Counted from the stretch's first letter, positions 1 through 10,810 are shown. The stretch: DNA of 64,000 nt from Phorcysia thermohydrogeniphila (GCF_004339575.1 NZ_SMFV01000002.1:1-64000); one strand, 5' to 3'. Numbers and translations: made by a program. The notes: a model not told the origin generated them from the sequence alone.

Positions 1-171
1 ACAGGAAAGGTTAAGCTTCCAGAAGGCGTAGAGATGGTAATGCCCGGAGACAACGTTACCTTTGAGGTAGAGCTTCTCAAGCCAGTAGCTATTGAGGAAG
101 GGCTCAGGTTTGCTATTCGTGAAGGTGGAAAGACCGTTGGTGCTGGTGTAGTTACTGAAATTCTTGACTAA
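1..171 (+). CDS. tuf: Elongation factor Tu, C-terminal end (partial)
   Basis: The reading frame is open from base 1 to the TAA at 169-171 and gives 56 residues. They match the last beta-barrel domain of EF-Tu, with the conserved motifs [24 protein letters not shown] and the terminal TEILD. EF-Tu delivers aminoacyl-tRNA to the ribosome as a GTP complex. The 5' part lies outside the window. It sits 15 bases before rpsJ, the usual str-to-S10 junction order. Confidence 0.95.
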   Translation, partial: TGKVKLPEGVEMVMPGDNVTFEVELLKPVAIEEGLRFAIREGGKTVGAGVVTEILD

Positions 172-186
172 TCAGAGGGGTAGGTA

Positions 187-498
187 ATGGCTCAGGATCG
201 CATAAGAATAAAACTAACGGCTTACGACCATAGACTTCTTGATAGGTCAGTTCAGGAGATTATTGATACAGTCAAGAGGACCGGTGCTATCGTTGCCGGT
301 CCCATCCCTCTTCCAACAAAGCGCTCAGTGTGGAGCGTTATTAGGTCTCCTCACAAGTACAAGTACTCACAGGAGCAGTTTGAGATTAGAAGACACAGAA
401 GGCTTCTTGACATTAAGAATCCAAAGCCTCAAACCGTGGAAGCTCTTATGGACCTCAAGCTTCCCGCCGGTGTTGATGTAGAGATTAAGCTTGACTAA
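187..498 (+). CDS. rpsJ: Ribosomal protein S10 (NusE)
   Basis: 103 residues, the family's normal length. The motif [15 protein letters not shown] at the start and the loop around [12 protein letters not shown] are diagnostic of S10, which sits in the 30S head and also acts as the antitermination factor NusE. The start ATG follows GAGGGGTAGGTA. First gene after tuf in the S10 block, 16 bases upstream of rplC. Confidence 0.98.
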   Translation: MAQDRIRIKLTAYDHRLLDRSVQEIIDTVKRTGAIVAGPIPLPTKRSVWSVIRSPHKYKYSQEQFEIRRHRRLLDIKNPKPQTVEALMDLKLPAGVDVEIKLD

Positions 499-514
499 GT
501 GAAGAGGTGTAAGG

Positions 515-1138
515 ATGAAAGGGATTCTCGGTAGAAAAGTAGGAATGACTCAAATCTACACAGAGGACGGCAGGGCAATAGCCGTTACCGTTATAGAAGC
601 AGGTCCTTGTGTGGTTGTTCAGAAGAAAACTCCTGAGAAGGACGGCTACTCTGCCCTGCAGCTCGGTTTTATGGAGAAGAACAAGCCTGAGGACTGGTTC
701 CCTAAACCTCTCCTTGGCCACTTCAAGAAAGCCGGCATAAAGCCGACAAGGTGGCTGAAAGAGGTAAAGTTTGACAACGTTGACCAGTACAACGTTGGTG
801 ACAGAATAACCGTTGAAATTTTCAAGCCCGGTGAGAAGGTTGACATCACCGGAAAGTCCAAAGGTAGAGGATTTGCCGGTTACCACAAGAGGCACGGTTT
901 CAAAGGAGGTAGGAGGTCCCACGGTTCAGACTTCCACGAGGGTCCCGGTTCTATCGGTGCATGTGCCGACCCCGGAAGGGTTCACAAGGGTAAGAGGATG
1001 GCCGGTCACTACGGAAACGAGACAGTGACCGTTAAGAACCTTGAAATCGTTGATGTGATTCCTGAGAAGAACCTTCTCCTTGTTAAGGGTGCTGTTCCCG
1101 GACACAAAGGAGGACTTGTTATAGTCAAAGGAAAGTAA
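515..1138 (+). CDS. rplC: Ribosomal protein L3
   Basis: 207 residues, opening with [13 protein letters not shown] and carrying the internal loop [13 protein letters not shown] that reaches toward the peptidyl transferase centre. L3 is an early 50S assembly protein. An AGAGGTGTAAGG ribosome site precedes the ATG. It lies between rpsJ and rplD with short spacers, so it is cotranscribed. Confidence 0.98.
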   Translation: MKGILGRKVGMTQIYTEDGRAIAVTVIEAGPCVVVQKKTPEKDGYSALQLGFMEKNKPEDWFPKPLLGHFKKAGIKPTRWLKEVKFDNVDQYNVGDRITVEIFKPGEKVDITGKSKGRGFAGYHKRHGFKGGRRSHGSDFHEGPGSIGACADPGRVHKGKRMAGHYGNETVTVKNLEIVDVIPEKNLLLVKGAVPGHKGGLVIVKGK

Positions 1139-1148
1139 GGGGTGAGAA

Positions 1149-1775
1149 ATGGAGCTTAAGGTAGTGAATGCACAGAATCAGGAAGTTGGAACTGTTACTA
1201 TAAAGGACGAGATAGCCAATGCTCCTATAAAGAGGCATGCCGTTTGGGAAACTGTTAGGTGGCAGCTTGCAAAGCGTAGGCGCGGAACTCACTCCACGAA
1301 GACCCGTGGAGAAGTAAGGGGTGGCGGTAGGAAGCCGTGGCCCCAGAAGCATACAGGTAGGGCCCGTCAGGGTTCTATCAGGGCTCCCCAGTGGGTCGGT
1401 GGTGGTGTAGCCCACGGTCCAAAGCCGAGGGATTACTACTACCCACTTCCTAAGAAGGTTAGGAAAGTAGCCCTTAGGAGCGTCGTTGCTGGAAGGCTCC
1501 GCGAAGGAAACGTTATAGTTGTTGAGGACTTCTCTTTTGAGAAGCCAAAGACAAAGCAGGCTGTAGAGTTTCTCAAGAACTTAGGCCTTGAAAACGAGAA
1601 AGTGCTCATCGTTGTTCCATCTGACCTTGACGTGAACACCTACCTTTCCTTCAGGAACCTTCCTAACGTTAAGCTCCTTCCAATTGAGGGACTCAACGTT
1701 TACGACGTCCTCTGTTACAACAAGTGCATCTTCTTTAAGTCAACCCTACCCAAGTTAGAGGAGAGGTTATCATGA
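1149..1775 (+). CDS. rplD: Ribosomal protein L4
   Basis: 208 residues. The basic extended loop with KRRRGTHSTKTRGEVRGGG and the following WPQKHTGRARQGSIRAPQW are typical of L4, which lines the exit tunnel of 50S. In Proteobacteria L4 represses the S10 operon; no such control can be judged here. Its TGA stop overlaps the rplW start (ATGA), implying translational coupling. Confidence 0.98.
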   Translation: MELKVVNAQNQEVGTVTIKDEIANAPIKRHAVWETVRWQLAKRRRGTHSTKTRGEVRGGGRKPWPQKHTGRARQGSIRAPQWVGGGVAHGPKPRDYYYPLPKKVRKVALRSVVAGRLREGNVIVVEDFSFEKPKTKQAVEFLKNLGLENEKVLIVVPSDLDVNTYLSFRNLPNVKLLPIEGLNVYDVLCYNKCIFFKSTLPKLEERLS

Positions 1776-2095
1776 GAACTCCCTATGATATAATCCTGCG
1801 CCCGATAGTTACAGAAAAGAGCGTAAGACTTGCCAACCTTGAGGTTAAGAGCTCCAAGACAAAGGAGAAGAGGAAGATAACAAAGCTCACCTTTGAAGTT
1901 GCGATGGACGCTACCAAGCCGGAGATAAAGGAAGCCGTTGAGAAGATTTTTGGCGTCAAGGTTGAGAAAGTTAACACGATGATCGTCAAGGGTAAGAGGA
2001 AGGGTATCAGGTTCTTGAGGGGCAAGAAGAGAGACTGGAAGAAGGCAATCGTTACCTTAAAGCCCGGCTACGAGATTGACCTTGAGAAACTCTAA
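1772..2095 (+). CDS. rplW: Ribosomal protein L23
   Basis: 107 residues beginning RTPYDIILRPIVTEKS, the L23 signature, with the later motif VEKVNTMIVKGKRKG. L23 lies at the polypeptide exit and is the docking site for trigger factor, which is encoded in this window at 32666-34000. The start overlaps the end of rplD by 4 bases. Confidence 0.98.
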   Translation: MRTPYDIILRPIVTEKSVRLANLEVKSSKTKEKRKITKLTFEVAMDATKPEIKEAVEKIFGVKVEKVNTMIVKGKRKGIRFLRGKKRDWKKAIVTLKPGYEIDLEKL

Positions 2096-2111
2096 GTGAA
2101 GGAGTAAAGAG

Positions 2112-2939
2112 ATGGGAATTAAAAGGTTTAAGCCATACACCCCGTCAAGACGTTTTATGACGGTTTCAGACTTCTCTGAGATTACAAAGACCGAGCCCGA
2201 AAAGTCCCTTACAGTTGGTTTCGTAAGGGGAACTGGTAGGAACAATCAAGGAAGGATTACCTGTCGCCACAAAGGTGGTGGACACAAGAGACGTTACAGG
2301 ATTATAGACTTTAAGCGTGACAAGATAGGTGTTCCTGCCAAGGTAGTTGCCATTGAGTACGACCCCAACAGGTCTGCAAGGATTGCCCTCCTTGTTTACG
2401 CTGACGGTGAAAAGAGGTACATCCTCTGGCCGGACGGCCTTAAAGTTGGCGATACTGTAGTATCCGGCCCTGACGCTGAAATAAAGGTTGGTAACGCTTT
2501 ACCTTTAAGGAACATTCCTGTAGGTACAATCGTTCACAACGTTGAGCTCAAGCCCGGTAAGGGTGGACAGCTTGCAAGGGCTGCCGGTGCCTTTGCTCAG
2601 GTTATGGGTAAGGTTGGCGACTACGCTCAGCTGAGACTTCCATCTGGTGAGCTTCGTCTTGTTCACCTTGACTGCATGGCAACGATCGGTCAGGTCGGAA
2701 ACCTTGACCACGAGAACATCGTTCTCGGTAAGGCTGGACGTTCCAGATGGCTCGGTATAAGGCCTACCGTTCGTGGTACTGCTATGAACCCAGTTGACCA
2801 CCCCCACGGTGGTGGTGAGGGTAGAACCTTCGGTAAGCATCCTGTTACTCCTTGGGGTCAGCCAACCAAGGGATACAAGACGAGACGTTCCAAGAAGTAC
2901 TCTGATAGGTTTATCATTAAACGTCGTAATGAGAAATAG
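2112..2939 (+). CDS. rplB: Ribosomal protein L2
   Basis: 275 residues, full length. It shows [19 protein letters not shown] near the N terminus and the C-terminal motif [11 protein letters not shown], whose histidine lies near the peptidyl transferase centre. GGAGTAAAGAG precedes the ATG. It lies between rplW and rpsS in standard S10 order. Confidence 0.98.
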   Translation: MGIKRFKPYTPSRRFMTVSDFSEITKTEPEKSLTVGFVRGTGRNNQGRITCRHKGGGHKRRYRIIDFKRDKIGVPAKVVAIEYDPNRSARIALLVYADGEKRYILWPDGLKVGDTVVSGPDAEIKVGNALPLRNIPVGTIVHNVELKPGKGGQLARAAGAFAQVMGKVGDYAQLRLPSGELRLVHLDCMATIGQVGNLDHENIVLGKAGRSRWLGIRPTVRGTAMNPVDHPHGGGEGRTFGKHPVTPWGQPTKGYKTRRSKKYSDRFIIKRRNEK

Positions 2940-2948
2940 GAGGTCTAA

Positions 2949-3233
2949 ATGGGACGTTCACTGAAAAAGGGTCCCTACGTGAACCCTAAGATACTCAAGA
3001 AAGTTCGTAAGATGAATGAAACTGGCGAGAAGAAGGTTATCAAGGTGTGGGATAGAGCCTGCACCATCGTTCCAGAGTTCGTTGGTCACACCTTTGCCGT
3101 TTACAACGGCCAGAAGTTCATCCCCGTTTACGTTACCGAGCAGATGGTAGGTCACAAGCTTGGTGAGTTTTCCCTTACAAGAACCTTTAGAGGTCACGCT
3201 GGTCAGAAGCAGAAAGTTGCCAAGAAGAAGTAA
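2949..3233 (+). CDS. rpsS: Ribosomal protein S19
   Basis: 94 residues starting [11 protein letters not shown], with the family motifs [21 protein letters not shown] and [16 protein letters not shown]19 binds 16S rRNA in the 30S head. A strong AGGAGG lies directly before the start, overlapping the rplB stop region. Confidence 0.98.
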   Translation: MGRSLKKGPYVNPKILKKVRKMNETGEKKVIKVWDRACTIVPEFVGHTFAVYNGQKFIPVYVTEQMVGHKLGEFSLTRTFRGHAGQKQKVAKKK

Positions 3234-3246
3234 GGAGAGGTAGGAA

Positions 3247-3642
3247 ATGGCAGTTGAGCAGAGGGAATACTACAGAGAAGGTGAGAGGGGTTTTGAAACC
3301 CCTCAGGAAGCAAGGGCTATCTGGAGAAGGGCCAGAATGTCGGCCTCTAAGGTGAGGCTTGTGATTGATCTCATTAGAGGTAAGCACGTAGACCAAGCCC
3401 TTGCTATCTTGCAGAACTCTCCAAAGAAAGCTGCAAGGATGATAGAAAAGGTTTTAAAGAGTGCTATTGCTAACGCTGAGCAAAAAGGGCTTAACCCAGA
3501 AGAGCTCGTTGTTAGGAGGGCCTATGTTGACGAAGGTCCAACCATGAAGAGGGTTAAGCCCAGAGCTATGGGTAGGGCTAACATTATCAGAAGGAGAACC
3601 TGCCACATTACCGTTGTGGTAGGTTTACCGGAAAAAAAGTAA
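3247..3642 (+). CDS. rplV: Ribosomal protein L22
   Basis: 131 residues. The core has [19 protein letters not shown], and the beta-hairpin that reaches into the exit tunnel ([18 protein letters not shown]) is intact. The N terminus is about 20 residues longer than in E. coli ([16 protein letters not shown]), with a good AGGAGAGG before the ATG supporting that start. Confidence 0.97.
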   Translation: MAVEQREYYREGERGFETPQEARAIWRRARMSASKVRLVIDLIRGKHVDQALAILQNSPKKAARMIEKVLKSAIANAEQKGLNPEELVVRRAYVDEGPTMKRVKPRAMGRANIIRRRTCHITVVVGLPEKK

Positions 3643-3656
3643 TTCGGGGGTAAACC

Positions 3657-4355
3657 TTGGGACAGAAAGTACATCCTATCGGGTTTAGGCTTGGTATCAC
3701 TAAGGACTGGGAGTCCAAGTGGGTAGTTAAAGAGAAGAGCAAGTACGTTCAGTTTCTCCACGAGGACATCAAAATCCGTGACATCATCAAGAAGAAGTAC
3801 TACCACGCCGGTATAGCAAGGATTGATATTGAGAGAACCCTTGACAGAATTAACATCAGGATTTGGGCAGCTCGTCCCGGTCTTCTCATTGCAAGGAAGG
3901 GAGCAGAGGTTAAGGCTCTCAGGAGATACCTTGAGGACTTAACAGGAAAGAGCGTTTACATCAACATTGAAGAGGTTAAGTACCCACAGCTCAATGCTCA
4001 GCTTGTTGCTGAGAACGTTGCGCAGCAGCTAGAACGCCGTGTGGCGTTCAGGCGCGCTATGAAGAGAGTTATCGCCGATGCTATGAAGGCTGGTGCTAAG
4101 GGTATTAAAGTTCAGTGTGCCGGAAGGCTTGGCGGTGCCGACATGGCAAGGACTGAATGGTACCGTGAAGGTAGGGTACCGTTGCAGACAATTCGTGCCG
4201 ACATAGATTATGGCACTGCAATTGCCAAGACCAAGTACGGTGTTATCGGCGTTAAGGTTTGGATCTACAAGGGTGATGTTTACAAGGATGAGACTGAAGA
4301 GCTCCTCAAGAAGATTGAGAAAGAAGTAAAACAGGAGATGGAGAGAGGTAGATAA
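3657..4355 (+). CDS. rpsC: Ribosomal protein S3, TTG start
   Basis: 232 residues. It opens [21 protein letters not shown] and carries the KH-domain motif [13 protein letters not shown], both diagnostic for S3, which guards the mRNA entry channel. The only start compatible with the conserved N terminus is TTG at 3657, preceded by CGGGGG at 3645-3650. It is the only TTG-initiated gene I see in the ribosomal block. Confidence 0.97.
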   Translation: MGQKVHPIGFRLGITKDWESKWVVKEKSKYVQFLHEDIKIRDIIKKKYYHAGIARIDIERTLDRINIRIWAARPGLLIARKGAEVKALRRYLEDLTGKSVYINIEEVKYPQLNAQLVAENVAQQLERRVAFRRAMKRVIADAMKAGAKGIKVQCAGRLGGADMARTEWYREGRVPLQTIRADIDYGTAIAKTKYGVIGVKVWIYKGDVYKDETEELLKKIEKEVKQEMERGR

Positions 4356-4357
4356 CC

Positions 4358-4786
4358 ATGTTGATGCCAAAGAGGACAAAGTTCAGAAAGCAGCAGAGAG
4401 GAAGACTCAAAGGAAAGTCTTACAGGGCTAACAGGCTTGCCTTCGGCGACTTTGGCATACAGGCCTTAGAGCCTGCCTACGTTACGACTAACCAGATAGA
4501 AGCTGCAAGGGTTGCAATTACAAGGACGATGAAAAGGGGCGGTAAGGTCTGGATTAGGATATTCCCTGATAAGCCTTACACCAAGAAGCCCCTTGAAACC
4601 CGTATGGGTAAGGGTAAAGGTAACGTTGAAACGTGGGTGGCAAAGGTTCTTCCCGGCAGAATCATGTTTGAAGTTGCCGGGGTAGCCGAAGACGTTGCTA
4701 TGGAAGCTTTAAGGCTTGCCATCCACAAGCTTCCTATGAAGTGCAGAATCGTTAAGAGAGAAGAAACTCCAGCTGGTGAGGAGTAA
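4358..4786 (+). CDS. rplP: Ribosomal protein L16
   Basis: 142 residues starting [15 protein letters not shown], the classic L16 start, with [16 protein letters not shown] and the motif [11 protein letters not shown]16 contacts the A-site tRNA elbow on 50S. It follows the rpsC stop by 2 bases and precedes rpmC by 2 bases, so the three are tightly coupled. Confidence 0.98.
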   Translation: MLMPKRTKFRKQQRGRLKGKSYRANRLAFGDFGIQALEPAYVTTNQIEAARVAITRTMKRGGKVWIRIFPDKPYTKKPLETRMGKGKGNVETWVAKVLPGRIMFEVAGVAEDVAMEALRLAIHKLPMKCRIVKREETPAGEE

Positions 4787-4788
4787 AG

Positions 4789-4989
4789 ATGAAGAAGCTC
4801 ACAGAAGAACTCAGGCAGAAGTCAACCGAAGAGCTCCAAAAGATGGTCGTTGAGCTTAAGGAGAAGCTCCTTAAGCTCAGGTTTAAGAACGCTTACGGTC
4901 AGCTTGAAAACCCTATGGAAATTAGAAAGACGAGAAAACAGATTGCCCGCATTCTTACCATCCTCAGAGAACGCGGCGTTAAGGTTTAA
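4789..4989 (+). CDS. rpmC: Ribosomal protein L29
   Basis: 66 residues forming the two-helix L29 fold: [22 protein letters not shown], then [12 protein letters not shown] and [18 protein letters not shown]29 sits beside L23 at the exit tunnel. The last A of its stop is the first base of the GGAGG-containing leader of rpsQ. Confidence 0.97.
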   Translation: MKKLTEELRQKSTEELQKMVVELKEKLLKLRFKNAYGQLENPMEIRKTRKQIARILTILRERGVKV

Positions 4990-5000
4990 TGGAGGATACT

Positions 5001-5321
5001 ATGGCTAAGACCAAGAGAGTAAACAGAAGGAAGGTAAGGATTGGCGTTGTAGTTAGCGATAAGATGGACAAAACGGTAGTTGTTAGGGTTACGAGGGAAT
5101 TTAGACATCCCCTCTACGGTAAGCGCGTTAAGCGCTCCAAAAAGTACATGGCACACGACGAGAACAACGAGTGCCGTATAGGCGATATTGTAAAAATCAT
5201 GGAAACGAGGCCACTCTCCAAGCGTAAAAGGTGGAGAGTGGTTGAAATTATAGAGAGAGCTAAGAGGGTTGGAGAGGTAGCCGACGAAGTTCTTGATACC
5301 TCTCCGGATAACCCTTCATAA
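5001..5321 (+). CDS. rpsQ: Ribosomal protein S17
   Basis: 106 residues from the ATG at 5001. An in-frame ATG at 4989 exists, but the GGAGG at 4991-4995 sits 5 bases before 5001, so 5001 is the better start. S17 motifs: [18 protein letters not shown] and the [15 protein letters not shown] loop. A C-terminal extension of about 20 residues beyond the E. coli protein ([17 protein letters not shown]) is present. It binds 16S rRNA early in assembly. Confidence 0.96.
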   Translation: MAKTKRVNRRKVRIGVVVSDKMDKTVVVRVTREFRHPLYGKRVKRSKKYMAHDENNECRIGDIVKIMETRPLSKRKRWRVVEIIERAKRVGEVADEVLDTSPDNPS

Positions 5322-5349
5322 CAGACTACTCCACTAAAGGAGCGGAAAG

Positions 5350-5718
5350 ATGATTCAGGTTCAGACATACCTTAACGTTGCCGACAACACCGGAGCTAAG
5401 AGAGTCCAGTGCATTAGGGTTCTTGGCGGTTCTAACAGGAAGTATGCCTCCTTAGGAGACCAGATAGTTATTACCGTCAAGGAGGCTGCTCCTAACGCAA
5501 CCGCCAAGAAGGGAGAAGTTTACAGGGCAGTTGTTGTCAGGGCTAAAAAAGAGGTAAGACGCCCTGACGGTACTTACATCAAGTTTGATGACAACGCCGT
5601 GGTTCTCCTCAACAAACAGGGAGAGCCACTGGGAACGCGTATCTTAGGTCCCGTTGCAAGGGAAGTAAGGCTTAAAGGCTTTGCTAAAATCGCCTCACTT
5701 GCTCCGGAAGTCATCTAA
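5350..5718 (+). CDS. rplN: Ribosomal protein L14
   Basis: 122 residues, exact family length, starting [28 protein letters not shown]14 helps form intersubunit bridges. The AAAGGAGCGG ribosome site stands 6-8 bases before the ATG. It starts the spc block together with rplX. Confidence 0.98.
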   Translation: MIQVQTYLNVADNTGAKRVQCIRVLGGSNRKYASLGDQIVITVKEAAPNATAKKGEVYRAVVVRAKKEVRRPDGTYIKFDDNAVVLLNKQGEPLGTRILGPVAREVRLKGFAKIASLAPEVI

Positions 5719-5730
5719 GGGAGGATTCTA

Positions 5731-6084
5731 ATGGCTAAGAAGAAGTTCAAGATAAAGGCCGGCGATAAGGTTATCGTGATTGCCGGCAAGGACAAGGGAA
5801 AGGTCGGAAAGGTCTTAAAGGTCCTTCCGGAAGAAGAGAGGGTTATTGTTGAGGGCGTTAGGATAGTTAAGAAGCACTTAAAGCCAAGCCCTAAGTATCC
5901 AGAGGGTGGAATTATTGAGAAAGAAGCTCCTATCCACATCAGCAACGTTATGCTCGTTGACCCTAAAACTGGAAAGCCGACAAGGGTCGGCATAAAAATC
6001 GTTGACGGTAAGAAGTACAGGTACGCCAAGCGTTCTGGCGAGATAATTGACGAAATCAGCAAACCCCAGAAGGCGGGTCGGTAA
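5731..6084 (+). CDS. rplX: Ribosomal protein L24
   Basis: 117 residues with the KOW motif near the N terminus ([22 protein letters not shown]) and the later stretch [22 protein letters not shown]24 nucleates 50S assembly. GGGAGG precedes the ATG. It lies between rplN and rplE. Confidence 0.98.
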   Translation: MAKKKFKIKAGDKVIVIAGKDKGKVGKVLKVLPEEERVIVEGVRIVKKHLKPSPKYPEGGIIEKEAPIHISNVMLVDPKTGKPTRVGIKIVDGKKYRYAKRSGEIIDEISKPQKAGR

Positions 6085-6105
6085 TCCGCTAACAAAGGAG
6101 GTATT

Positions 6106-6663
6106 ATGGCAGAAGAGAAGTACGTTCCAAGGCTAAAGAAGAAGTATCAAGAAGAGGTAGTTCCGGCACTTATGAAGAAGTTTGGCTATAAGAACATTAT
6201 GGAAGTGCCGAAGATTGAAAAAATCGTTGTAAACATGGGTGTTGGCGAGGCCGTTCAGAACATAAGGGCTCTTGAGAACGCAATGAACGACCTCGCCCTC
6301 ATTACAGGGCAGAAGCCTTCCGTTAGGAGGGCGAAGAGATCTGAAGCCGGATTTAAGCTCCGTAAAGGTATGCCCATCGGAGCTAAGGTTACCCTCAGAA
6401 GGGACAGGATGTGGGATTTCCTTGATAGGCTCATCTCAATAGCCCTTCCGAGGGTGAGGGACTTTAAAGGTCTCTCTCCTAAGTCCTTTGACGGTAGGGG
6501 TAACTACAACTTCGGTCTTGAGGAGCAAACCGTCTTCCCCGAAATTGACTACGACAAGGTTGACAAGATTAGGGGAATGAACATTACTATCGTTACGACT
6601 GCTGAGACCGATGAAGAGGCTAAAGCTCTCTTGGAACTTCTTGGCTTCCCATTCAGGAAGTAA
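6106..6663 (+). CDS. rplE: Ribosomal protein L5
   Basis: 185 residues. L5 features include [22 protein letters not shown], the arginine-rich loop [14 protein letters not shown], and the C-terminal [21 protein letters not shown]5 binds 5S rRNA and bridges to the 30S head. An AAAGGAGG site precedes its ATG. Confidence 0.98.
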   Translation: MAEEKYVPRLKKKYQEEVVPALMKKFGYKNIMEVPKIEKIVVNMGVGEAVQNIRALENAMNDLALITGQKPSVRRAKRSEAGFKLRKGMPIGAKVTLRRDRMWDFLDRLISIALPRVRDFKGLSPKSFDGRGNYNFGLEEQTVFPEIDYDKVDKIRGMNITIVTTAETDEEAKALLELLGFPFRK

Positions 6664-6679
6664 CTTTTAGGGAGGAACT

Positions 6680-6865
6680 ATGGCAAGGAAAGCGTTAATC
6701 GTTAAGGCTCAGAGAGAGCCAAAGTTTAAGGTTAGAAAGTACAACAGGTGTCCCCTCTGTGGACGTCCGAGGGGATTTATAAGGGCCTTTGGTATGTGCA
6801 GGCTTTGCTTCAGGACTCTTGCCCTTCAGGGTAAGATTCCCGGAGTTAGAAAGGCAAGCTGGTAA
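6680..6865 (+). CDS. rpsN: Ribosomal protein S14, zinc type
   Basis: 61 residues, the short zinc-binding form of S14 (sometimes rpsZ). Two cysteine pairs are visible, CPLC and CRLC, about 15 residues apart, forming the zinc knuckle, followed by [18 protein letters not shown]. This form is usual in thermophiles and Gram-positives, as opposed to the 101-residue zinc-free form of E. coli. Confidence 0.97.
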   Translation: MARKALIVKAQREPKFKVRKYNRCPLCGRPRGFIRAFGMCRLCFRTLALQGKIPGVRKASW

Positions 6866-6892
6866 AACTTCATTTGGAGAGGTAGAGCGGCC

Positions 6893-7315
6893 ATGATGAT
6901 AGATACGGTAGCAGATTTCCTTACGAGGATAAGGAACGCAAACCTTGTTTACCACGAGTATACAGATGCTCCTTACTCAAAGGTTAACGAGGCTATCGCA
7001 AAGATTCTTAAGGAAGAAGGTTTTATAAAAGATTACGAGATAAGGGAAGAGCCCTTTAAGAGGGCTAAGAACCCTGAGAACAAGAAGAAGGTATTAAGGA
7101 TTTACCTCAAGTACGGTCCAAACAAGGAAAGGGTTATCAACGAGATTAAAAGGGTTTCTAAGCCCGGTCGTAGAATTTACGTTGGCAAGGATGAGATTCC
7201 TCTCGTAAAGGCTGGACTTGGAGTTGTTATTCTCTCCACGAACAAGGGAATCATTCCCGGCTATAAGGCCAGAAAGCTTGGAGTTGGTGGAGAGGTTCTC
7301 TGTTACGTCTGGTAA
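6893..7315 (+). CDS. rpsH: Ribosomal protein S8
   Basis: 140 residues, from tandem ATGs at 6893/6896; either could be used. The motifs [14 protein letters not shown] and the C-terminal [26 protein letters not shown] are diagnostic for S8. S8 binds helix 21 of 16S rRNA and in E. coli represses the spc operon. GGAGAGGTAGAG precedes the start. Confidence 0.97.
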   Translation: MMIDTVADFLTRIRNANLVYHEYTDAPYSKVNEAIAKILKEEGFIKDYEIREEPFKRAKNPENKKKVLRIYLKYGPNKERVINEIKRVSKPGRRIYVGKDEIPLVKAGLGVVILSTNKGIIPGYKARKLGVGGEVLCYVW

Positions 7316-7336
7316 AACCATTAAAGGAGTGGAGAG

Positions 7337-7879
7337 ATGTCAAGAGTAGGAAGAATGCCCGTTGAGATACCGGAAGGCGTTACAGTTGAGGTTAAACCGG
7401 GTAACCACGTAATTGTAAAAGGACCTAAGGGACAGCTTGAGTATACTTTCAATCCAAAGCTCACAATAAGGGTTGAGGACAACAAAGTTATCGTTGAGAG
7501 ACCTAACGACGACAAGCAGATGAGAGCTCTCCACGGAACTACGAGAGCTCTCATCAACAACATGGTTATCGGTGTTTCTAAAGGTTTTGAGAAGGTTCTT
7601 GAAGTTAAAGGTCTCGGTTACAGGGCTTTCGTTAAGGGTGATACTTTGGAGCTCCACCTTGGATTCTCCCACCCTGTCCTCTACAAGATCCCTGAGGGTA
7701 TTCAGATTGAAGTTGACAGGGAAAACAACATTTACGTTCGCGGAATAGACAAACAAAAAGTTGGACAGGTTGCTGCTGAGATTCGTTCCTTTAGACCTCC
7801 AGAGCCTTACAAGGGTAAGGGTATCAGGTATAGAGGCGAGAGAATTATTCTCAAGGCTGGTAAATCTGCCAAGAAGTAA
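7337..7879 (+). CDS. rplF: Ribosomal protein L6
   Basis: 180 residues with the two duplicated L6 domains. The family signature appears late as [18 protein letters not shown], close to the lysine-rich end. L6 sits near the factor-binding site of 50S. AAAGGAGTGGAGAG precedes the ATG. Confidence 0.98.
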   Translation: MSRVGRMPVEIPEGVTVEVKPGNHVIVKGPKGQLEYTFNPKLTIRVEDNKVIVERPNDDKQMRALHGTTRALINNMVIGVSKGFEKVLEVKGLGYRAFVKGDTLELHLGFSHPVLYKIPEGIQIEVDRENNIYVRGIDKQKVGQVAAEIRSFRPPEPYKGKGIRYRGERIILKAGKSAKK

Positions 7880-7896
7880 CTGAAAGGGGAGAAGAG

Positions 7897-8262
7897 ATGG
7901 CGAAGCTAACAAGGAGAGAGAGAATACGTAAAAGGCATATGAGGGTAAGGAAGAAAGTCTTTGGAACTCCTGAAAGGCCAAGGCTTGCTGTTTACAAAAG
8001 TTTAAAGCACATCTACGCTCAGATCATTGACGACACAAAGGGCGTTACTCTTGTAGCTGCTTCTACCCTTGACAAGGAGATTAGGCCTCGTATGCCTGAG
8101 CTTACAAAGACACAGGAGGCCTACGAGGTAGGAAAGCTTATTGCAAAGAGAGCCCTTGAAAAGGGCATCAAGAAGGTTGTCTTTGACAGGGGCGGTTTCA
8201 TCTATCACGGTAGGATTAAAGCCCTTGCAGAAGGTGCAAGGGAAGGTGGACTTGAATTCTAA
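7897..8262 (+). CDS. rplR: Ribosomal protein L18
   Basis: 121 residues. The basic N-terminal arm [24 protein letters not shown] and the motifs [10 protein letters not shown] and [26 protein letters not shown] identify L18, a 5S rRNA binding protein. It sits between rplF and rpsE. Confidence 0.98.
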   Translation: MAKLTRRERIRKRHMRVRKKVFGTPERPRLAVYKSLKHIYAQIIDDTKGVTLVAASTLDKEIRPRMPELTKTQEAYEVGKLIAKRALEKGIKKVVFDRGGFIYHGRIKALAEGAREGGLEF

Positions 8263-8273
8263 GGAGGTAGTTG

Positions 8274-8831
8274 ATGGCTGAGAGGGTAAGACCTGAAGGG
8301 CTTGAGCTTAAGGAGAGGCTTGTTCATATCAACAGGAACGCAAAAGTTGTTACCGGTGGTAGGAAGTTTAGTTTTACGGCCTTTGTCGTAGTTGGCGATG
8401 GAAAAGGTGTCGTAGGCTTTGGTAGAGGTAAAGCTGCTGAAGTTCCAGATGCCATCAGAAAGGCCGTTGAAGACGCCAAGAAGAACCTCATAAGGGTTCC
8501 TGTTGTTGATGGAACAATTCCCTTTGAGGTTGAGGCAAAGTTTGGCGCTTCCAAAGTAATAATGAGGCCTGCTGCTCCCGGTACTGGAGTTATCGCTTCT
8601 GCTCCAGTTCGTGCTGTTCTTGAGTCCGCTGGAATAACAGACGTTCTTACGAAGGTTATCGGTTCTACAAATCCCCATACAGTTGTAAGGGCGGTGCTTA
8701 AGGGACTGGAACAGCTTAAAACTCCTGAGGAGTTTGCAAGACTCCGCGGTGTTCCTGTTGAGGAGCTTAGGAAGCGCTGGAAGCTCCCCGGTAGGAAGGT
8801 AACGAAGGAAGGTGAAATCATCAGGAGGTAA
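8274..8831 (+). CDS. rpsE: Ribosomal protein S5
   Basis: 185 residues from the ATG at 8274 (an in-frame TTG at 8271 is possible but the AAGGAGG site favours 8274). The double-stranded RNA-binding-like region [23 protein letters not shown] is followed by the S5 C-terminal domain with [20 protein letters not shown]5 contributes to decoding accuracy and mRNA entry. Confidence 0.98.
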   Translation: MAERVRPEGLELKERLVHINRNAKVVTGGRKFSFTAFVVVGDGKGVVGFGRGKAAEVPDAIRKAVEDAKKNLIRVPVVDGTIPFEVEAKFGASKVIMRPAAPGTGVIASAPVRAVLESAGITDVLTKVIGSTNPHTVVRAVLKGLEQLKTPEEFARLRGVPVEELRKRWKLPGRKVTKEGEIIRR

Positions 8832-8833
8832 CC

Positions 8834-9019
8834 ATGGCTAAGGTTAAGATAACCCTCATTAGAGGTCTTGCTGGAAAGAGCAGAAGAAAGAGGGCTACCC
8901 TTGAGGCCCTCGGTCTTCGCAAGAGGGGTGCTACTACAGTTAAGGAGCTTAACCCTGCTATACAGGGTATGATTGAGAAAGTTAAAGAGCTTGTAAAAGT
9001 TGAACCTGTGGAGGAGTAA
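8834..9019 (+). CDS. rpmD: Ribosomal protein L30
   Basis: 61 residues, the short bacterial L30, with [26 protein letters not shown] and a hydrophobic C-terminal helix [13 protein letters not shown]. It starts 2 bases after the rpsE stop at ATG 8834 behind AGGAGGTAACC. Confidence 0.96.
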   Translation: MAKVKITLIRGLAGKSRRKRATLEALGLRKRGATTVKELNPAIQGMIEKVKELVKVEPVEE

Positions 9020-9020
9020 A

Positions 9021-9479
9021 ATGGAGCTCAGGTTAGATAACTTAAGACCAAACCCCGGTGCTGTAAGGGAGAAGAAGAGAGTAGGTAGAGGTCACGGTTC
9101 TGGCCACGGTAAGACTTCCGGAAGGGGTCAGAAGGGGCAGAAGGCCCGTTCTGGATGGAAGGGAGGAACAAGACCCGGATTTGAGGGTGGACAGACTCCT
9201 CTATATATGAGGTTCCCCAAGAGGGGATTCTCCAACGCTCCATTTAAGAAGGAGTACGCCATCGTTAACGTTAAGGACTTAGAGGAGAGGTTTGAGGACG
9301 GCGCTGTTATCACCCCTGAGGTTTTAAGGGAAGCTGGCCTTGTTAAGAAGAAGCTCCCTGTGAAAATCCTTGGGGACGGTGAGCTTACCAAGAAGTTTAC
9401 TGTTAAGGCTCACAAGTTCTCTGCTTCTGCTAAGGCCAAGATTGAGGCTGCCGGGGGCACCTGCGAGGAGATAGAATGA
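9021..9479 (+). CDS. rplO: Ribosomal protein L15
   Basis: 152 residues from the ATG at 9021, directly after the rpmD stop and behind GAGGAG. An in-frame upstream ATG at 9000 lies inside rpmD and is unlikely. L15 features: [21 protein letters not shown], the glycine/lysine-rich loop, and [14 protein letters not shown]. Its TGA overlaps the secY start by 4 bases. Confidence 0.97.
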   Translation: MELRLDNLRPNPGAVREKKRVGRGHGSGHGKTSGRGQKGQKARSGWKGGTRPGFEGGQTPLYMRFPKRGFSNAPFKKEYAIVNVKDLEERFEDGAVITPEVLREAGLVKKKLPVKILGDGELTKKFTVKAHKFSASAKAKIEAAGGTCEEIE

Positions 9480-10810
9480 ACCTTTCAAAGATTCTCGCCA
9501 ACGTAACGGAAGTCCCTGAGCTTAGAAAACGTTTTATCTTCACGATGTTGCTCCTAGCCGTTTACAGGCTGGGAGCTCATATTCCTACTCCCGGAATAGA
9601 CGTTTTAGCCCTTTCTGAATTTTTTAAGAAGGCACAGGGGACTGTTTTTGGTTTTATGGACGTATTTTCTGGAGGAGCTCTAAGCAAACTAACGATATTT
9701 GCCCTCGGCGTTATGCCCTACATTAGTTCCGCTATTATTATGCAGCTTCTGACCGTTGCGGTTCCCTCCATTGAAAGGTTGGCAAAAGAGGAGGGAGAGT
9801 ACGGTAGGAGAAAAATTAACCAGTATACCCGTTACGGGGCTGTCCTTTTAGCTTTTATACAGGCCTTAGGTATTGCTATCGGTCTTCAGTCTATGAAGAG
9901 TCCGACAGGTGTTCCAGTTGTTCCCAATCCCGGTTTTACCTTTATTTTTGTCTGTGTTACCTGCCTTACTGCCGGTGCAACTTTCTTAATGTGGCTTGGT
10001 GAGAAGATAACGGAAAGGGGCATCGGTAACGGTATGTCAATTCTTATCTTTGCTGGAATCGTCTCTCGCATTCCCAACGCTGTTTTTACTATGTTCACAA
10101 TGCTAAAAAACGGCGATATGACCCTTTTTAAGGCCATAGGTGTTGTCGTAATCATCCTTGCCATGATTGCGGCCATTGTCTACATACAGGAGGCCGAAAG
10201 GCGCGTTCCCCTCCACTATGCAAGGAGAATTGTCGGCACTCTCTCTGTTGGAAGTTATGCAAGCTACCTTCCTATAAAGCTGAATCCAGCTGGCGTTATC
10301 CCGATTATCTTTGCAGCTTCTGTTCTCATGTTCCCAGCAACCATCGTTAAGTTTATCCACCACCCAATTGCTCAGGCAATCTACGACTTTCTACAGCCGG
10401 GAAGTCCTGTTTACCTTGCTGTTTACGGAGCTCTCATTTTTTTCTTCACTTACTTCTACACTGCCGTTATCTTTAACCCGGAAGAAATTGCCGAAAACCT
10501 AAACAAGCACGGCGGTTTCATTCCCGGAGTAAGGGCTGGTAGCGATACGGCCAAGTACCTTGACAGGATAGTTTCAAGGCTAACCTTTGCCGGAGCAGTT
10601 TTCCTAACCCTTGTGGCGATTATTCCCCTTGTCATTACTCAAAAGATGCAGCTTCCCTTCTACTTTGGAGGAACTGCGATTCTCATCGTTGTAGGGGTCG
10701 CCCTTGATACCCTGAGGAGAATGGAGGCTTACGCTCTTACCCTTTCCTACGAAGGTTTCTTAGGAAGACGCAGGCGTAGGATGAAACTTGGTGCTGGAGG
10801 TGCAAAGTGA
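9476..10810 (+). CDS. secY: Protein translocase channel SecY
   Basis: 444 residues, ten predicted transmembrane segments. Signature regions include [13 protein letters not shown], the plug region [33 protein letters not shown], and [18 protein letters not shown]. The cytoplasmic loop ahead of TM10 and the basic tail ([14 protein letters not shown]) are present. SecY forms the membrane channel with SecE and SecG. Coupled to rplO and adk through ATGA/GTGA overlaps. Confidence 0.98.
   Translation: MNLSKILANVTEVPELRKRFIFTMLLLAVYRLGAHIPTPGIDVLALSEFFKKAQGTVFGFMDVFSGGALSKLTIFALGVMPYISSAIIMQLLTVAVPSIERLAKEEGEYGRRKINQYTRYGAVLLAFIQALGIAIGLQSMKSPTGVPVVPNPGFTFIFVCVTCLTAGATFLMWLGEKITERGIGNGMSILIFAGIVSRIPNAVFTMFTMLKNGDMTLFKAIGVVVIILAMIAAIVYIQEAERRVPLHYARRIVGTLSVGSYASYLPIKLNPAGVIPIIFAASVLMFPATIVKFIHHPIAQAIYDFLQPGSPVYLAVYGALIFFFTYFYTAVIFNPEEIAENLNKHGGFIPGVRAGSDTAKYLDRIVSRLTFAGAVFLTLVAIIPLVITQKMQLPFYFGGTAILIVVGVALDTLRRMEAYALTLSYEGFLGRRRRRMKLGAGGAK

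Noticed and set aside
485-922. Minus-strand open frames inside the ribosomal block
   Set aside because: They lie opposite strongly recognised ribosomal genes, have no ribosome sites and show no family features; they are shadows of codon bias.
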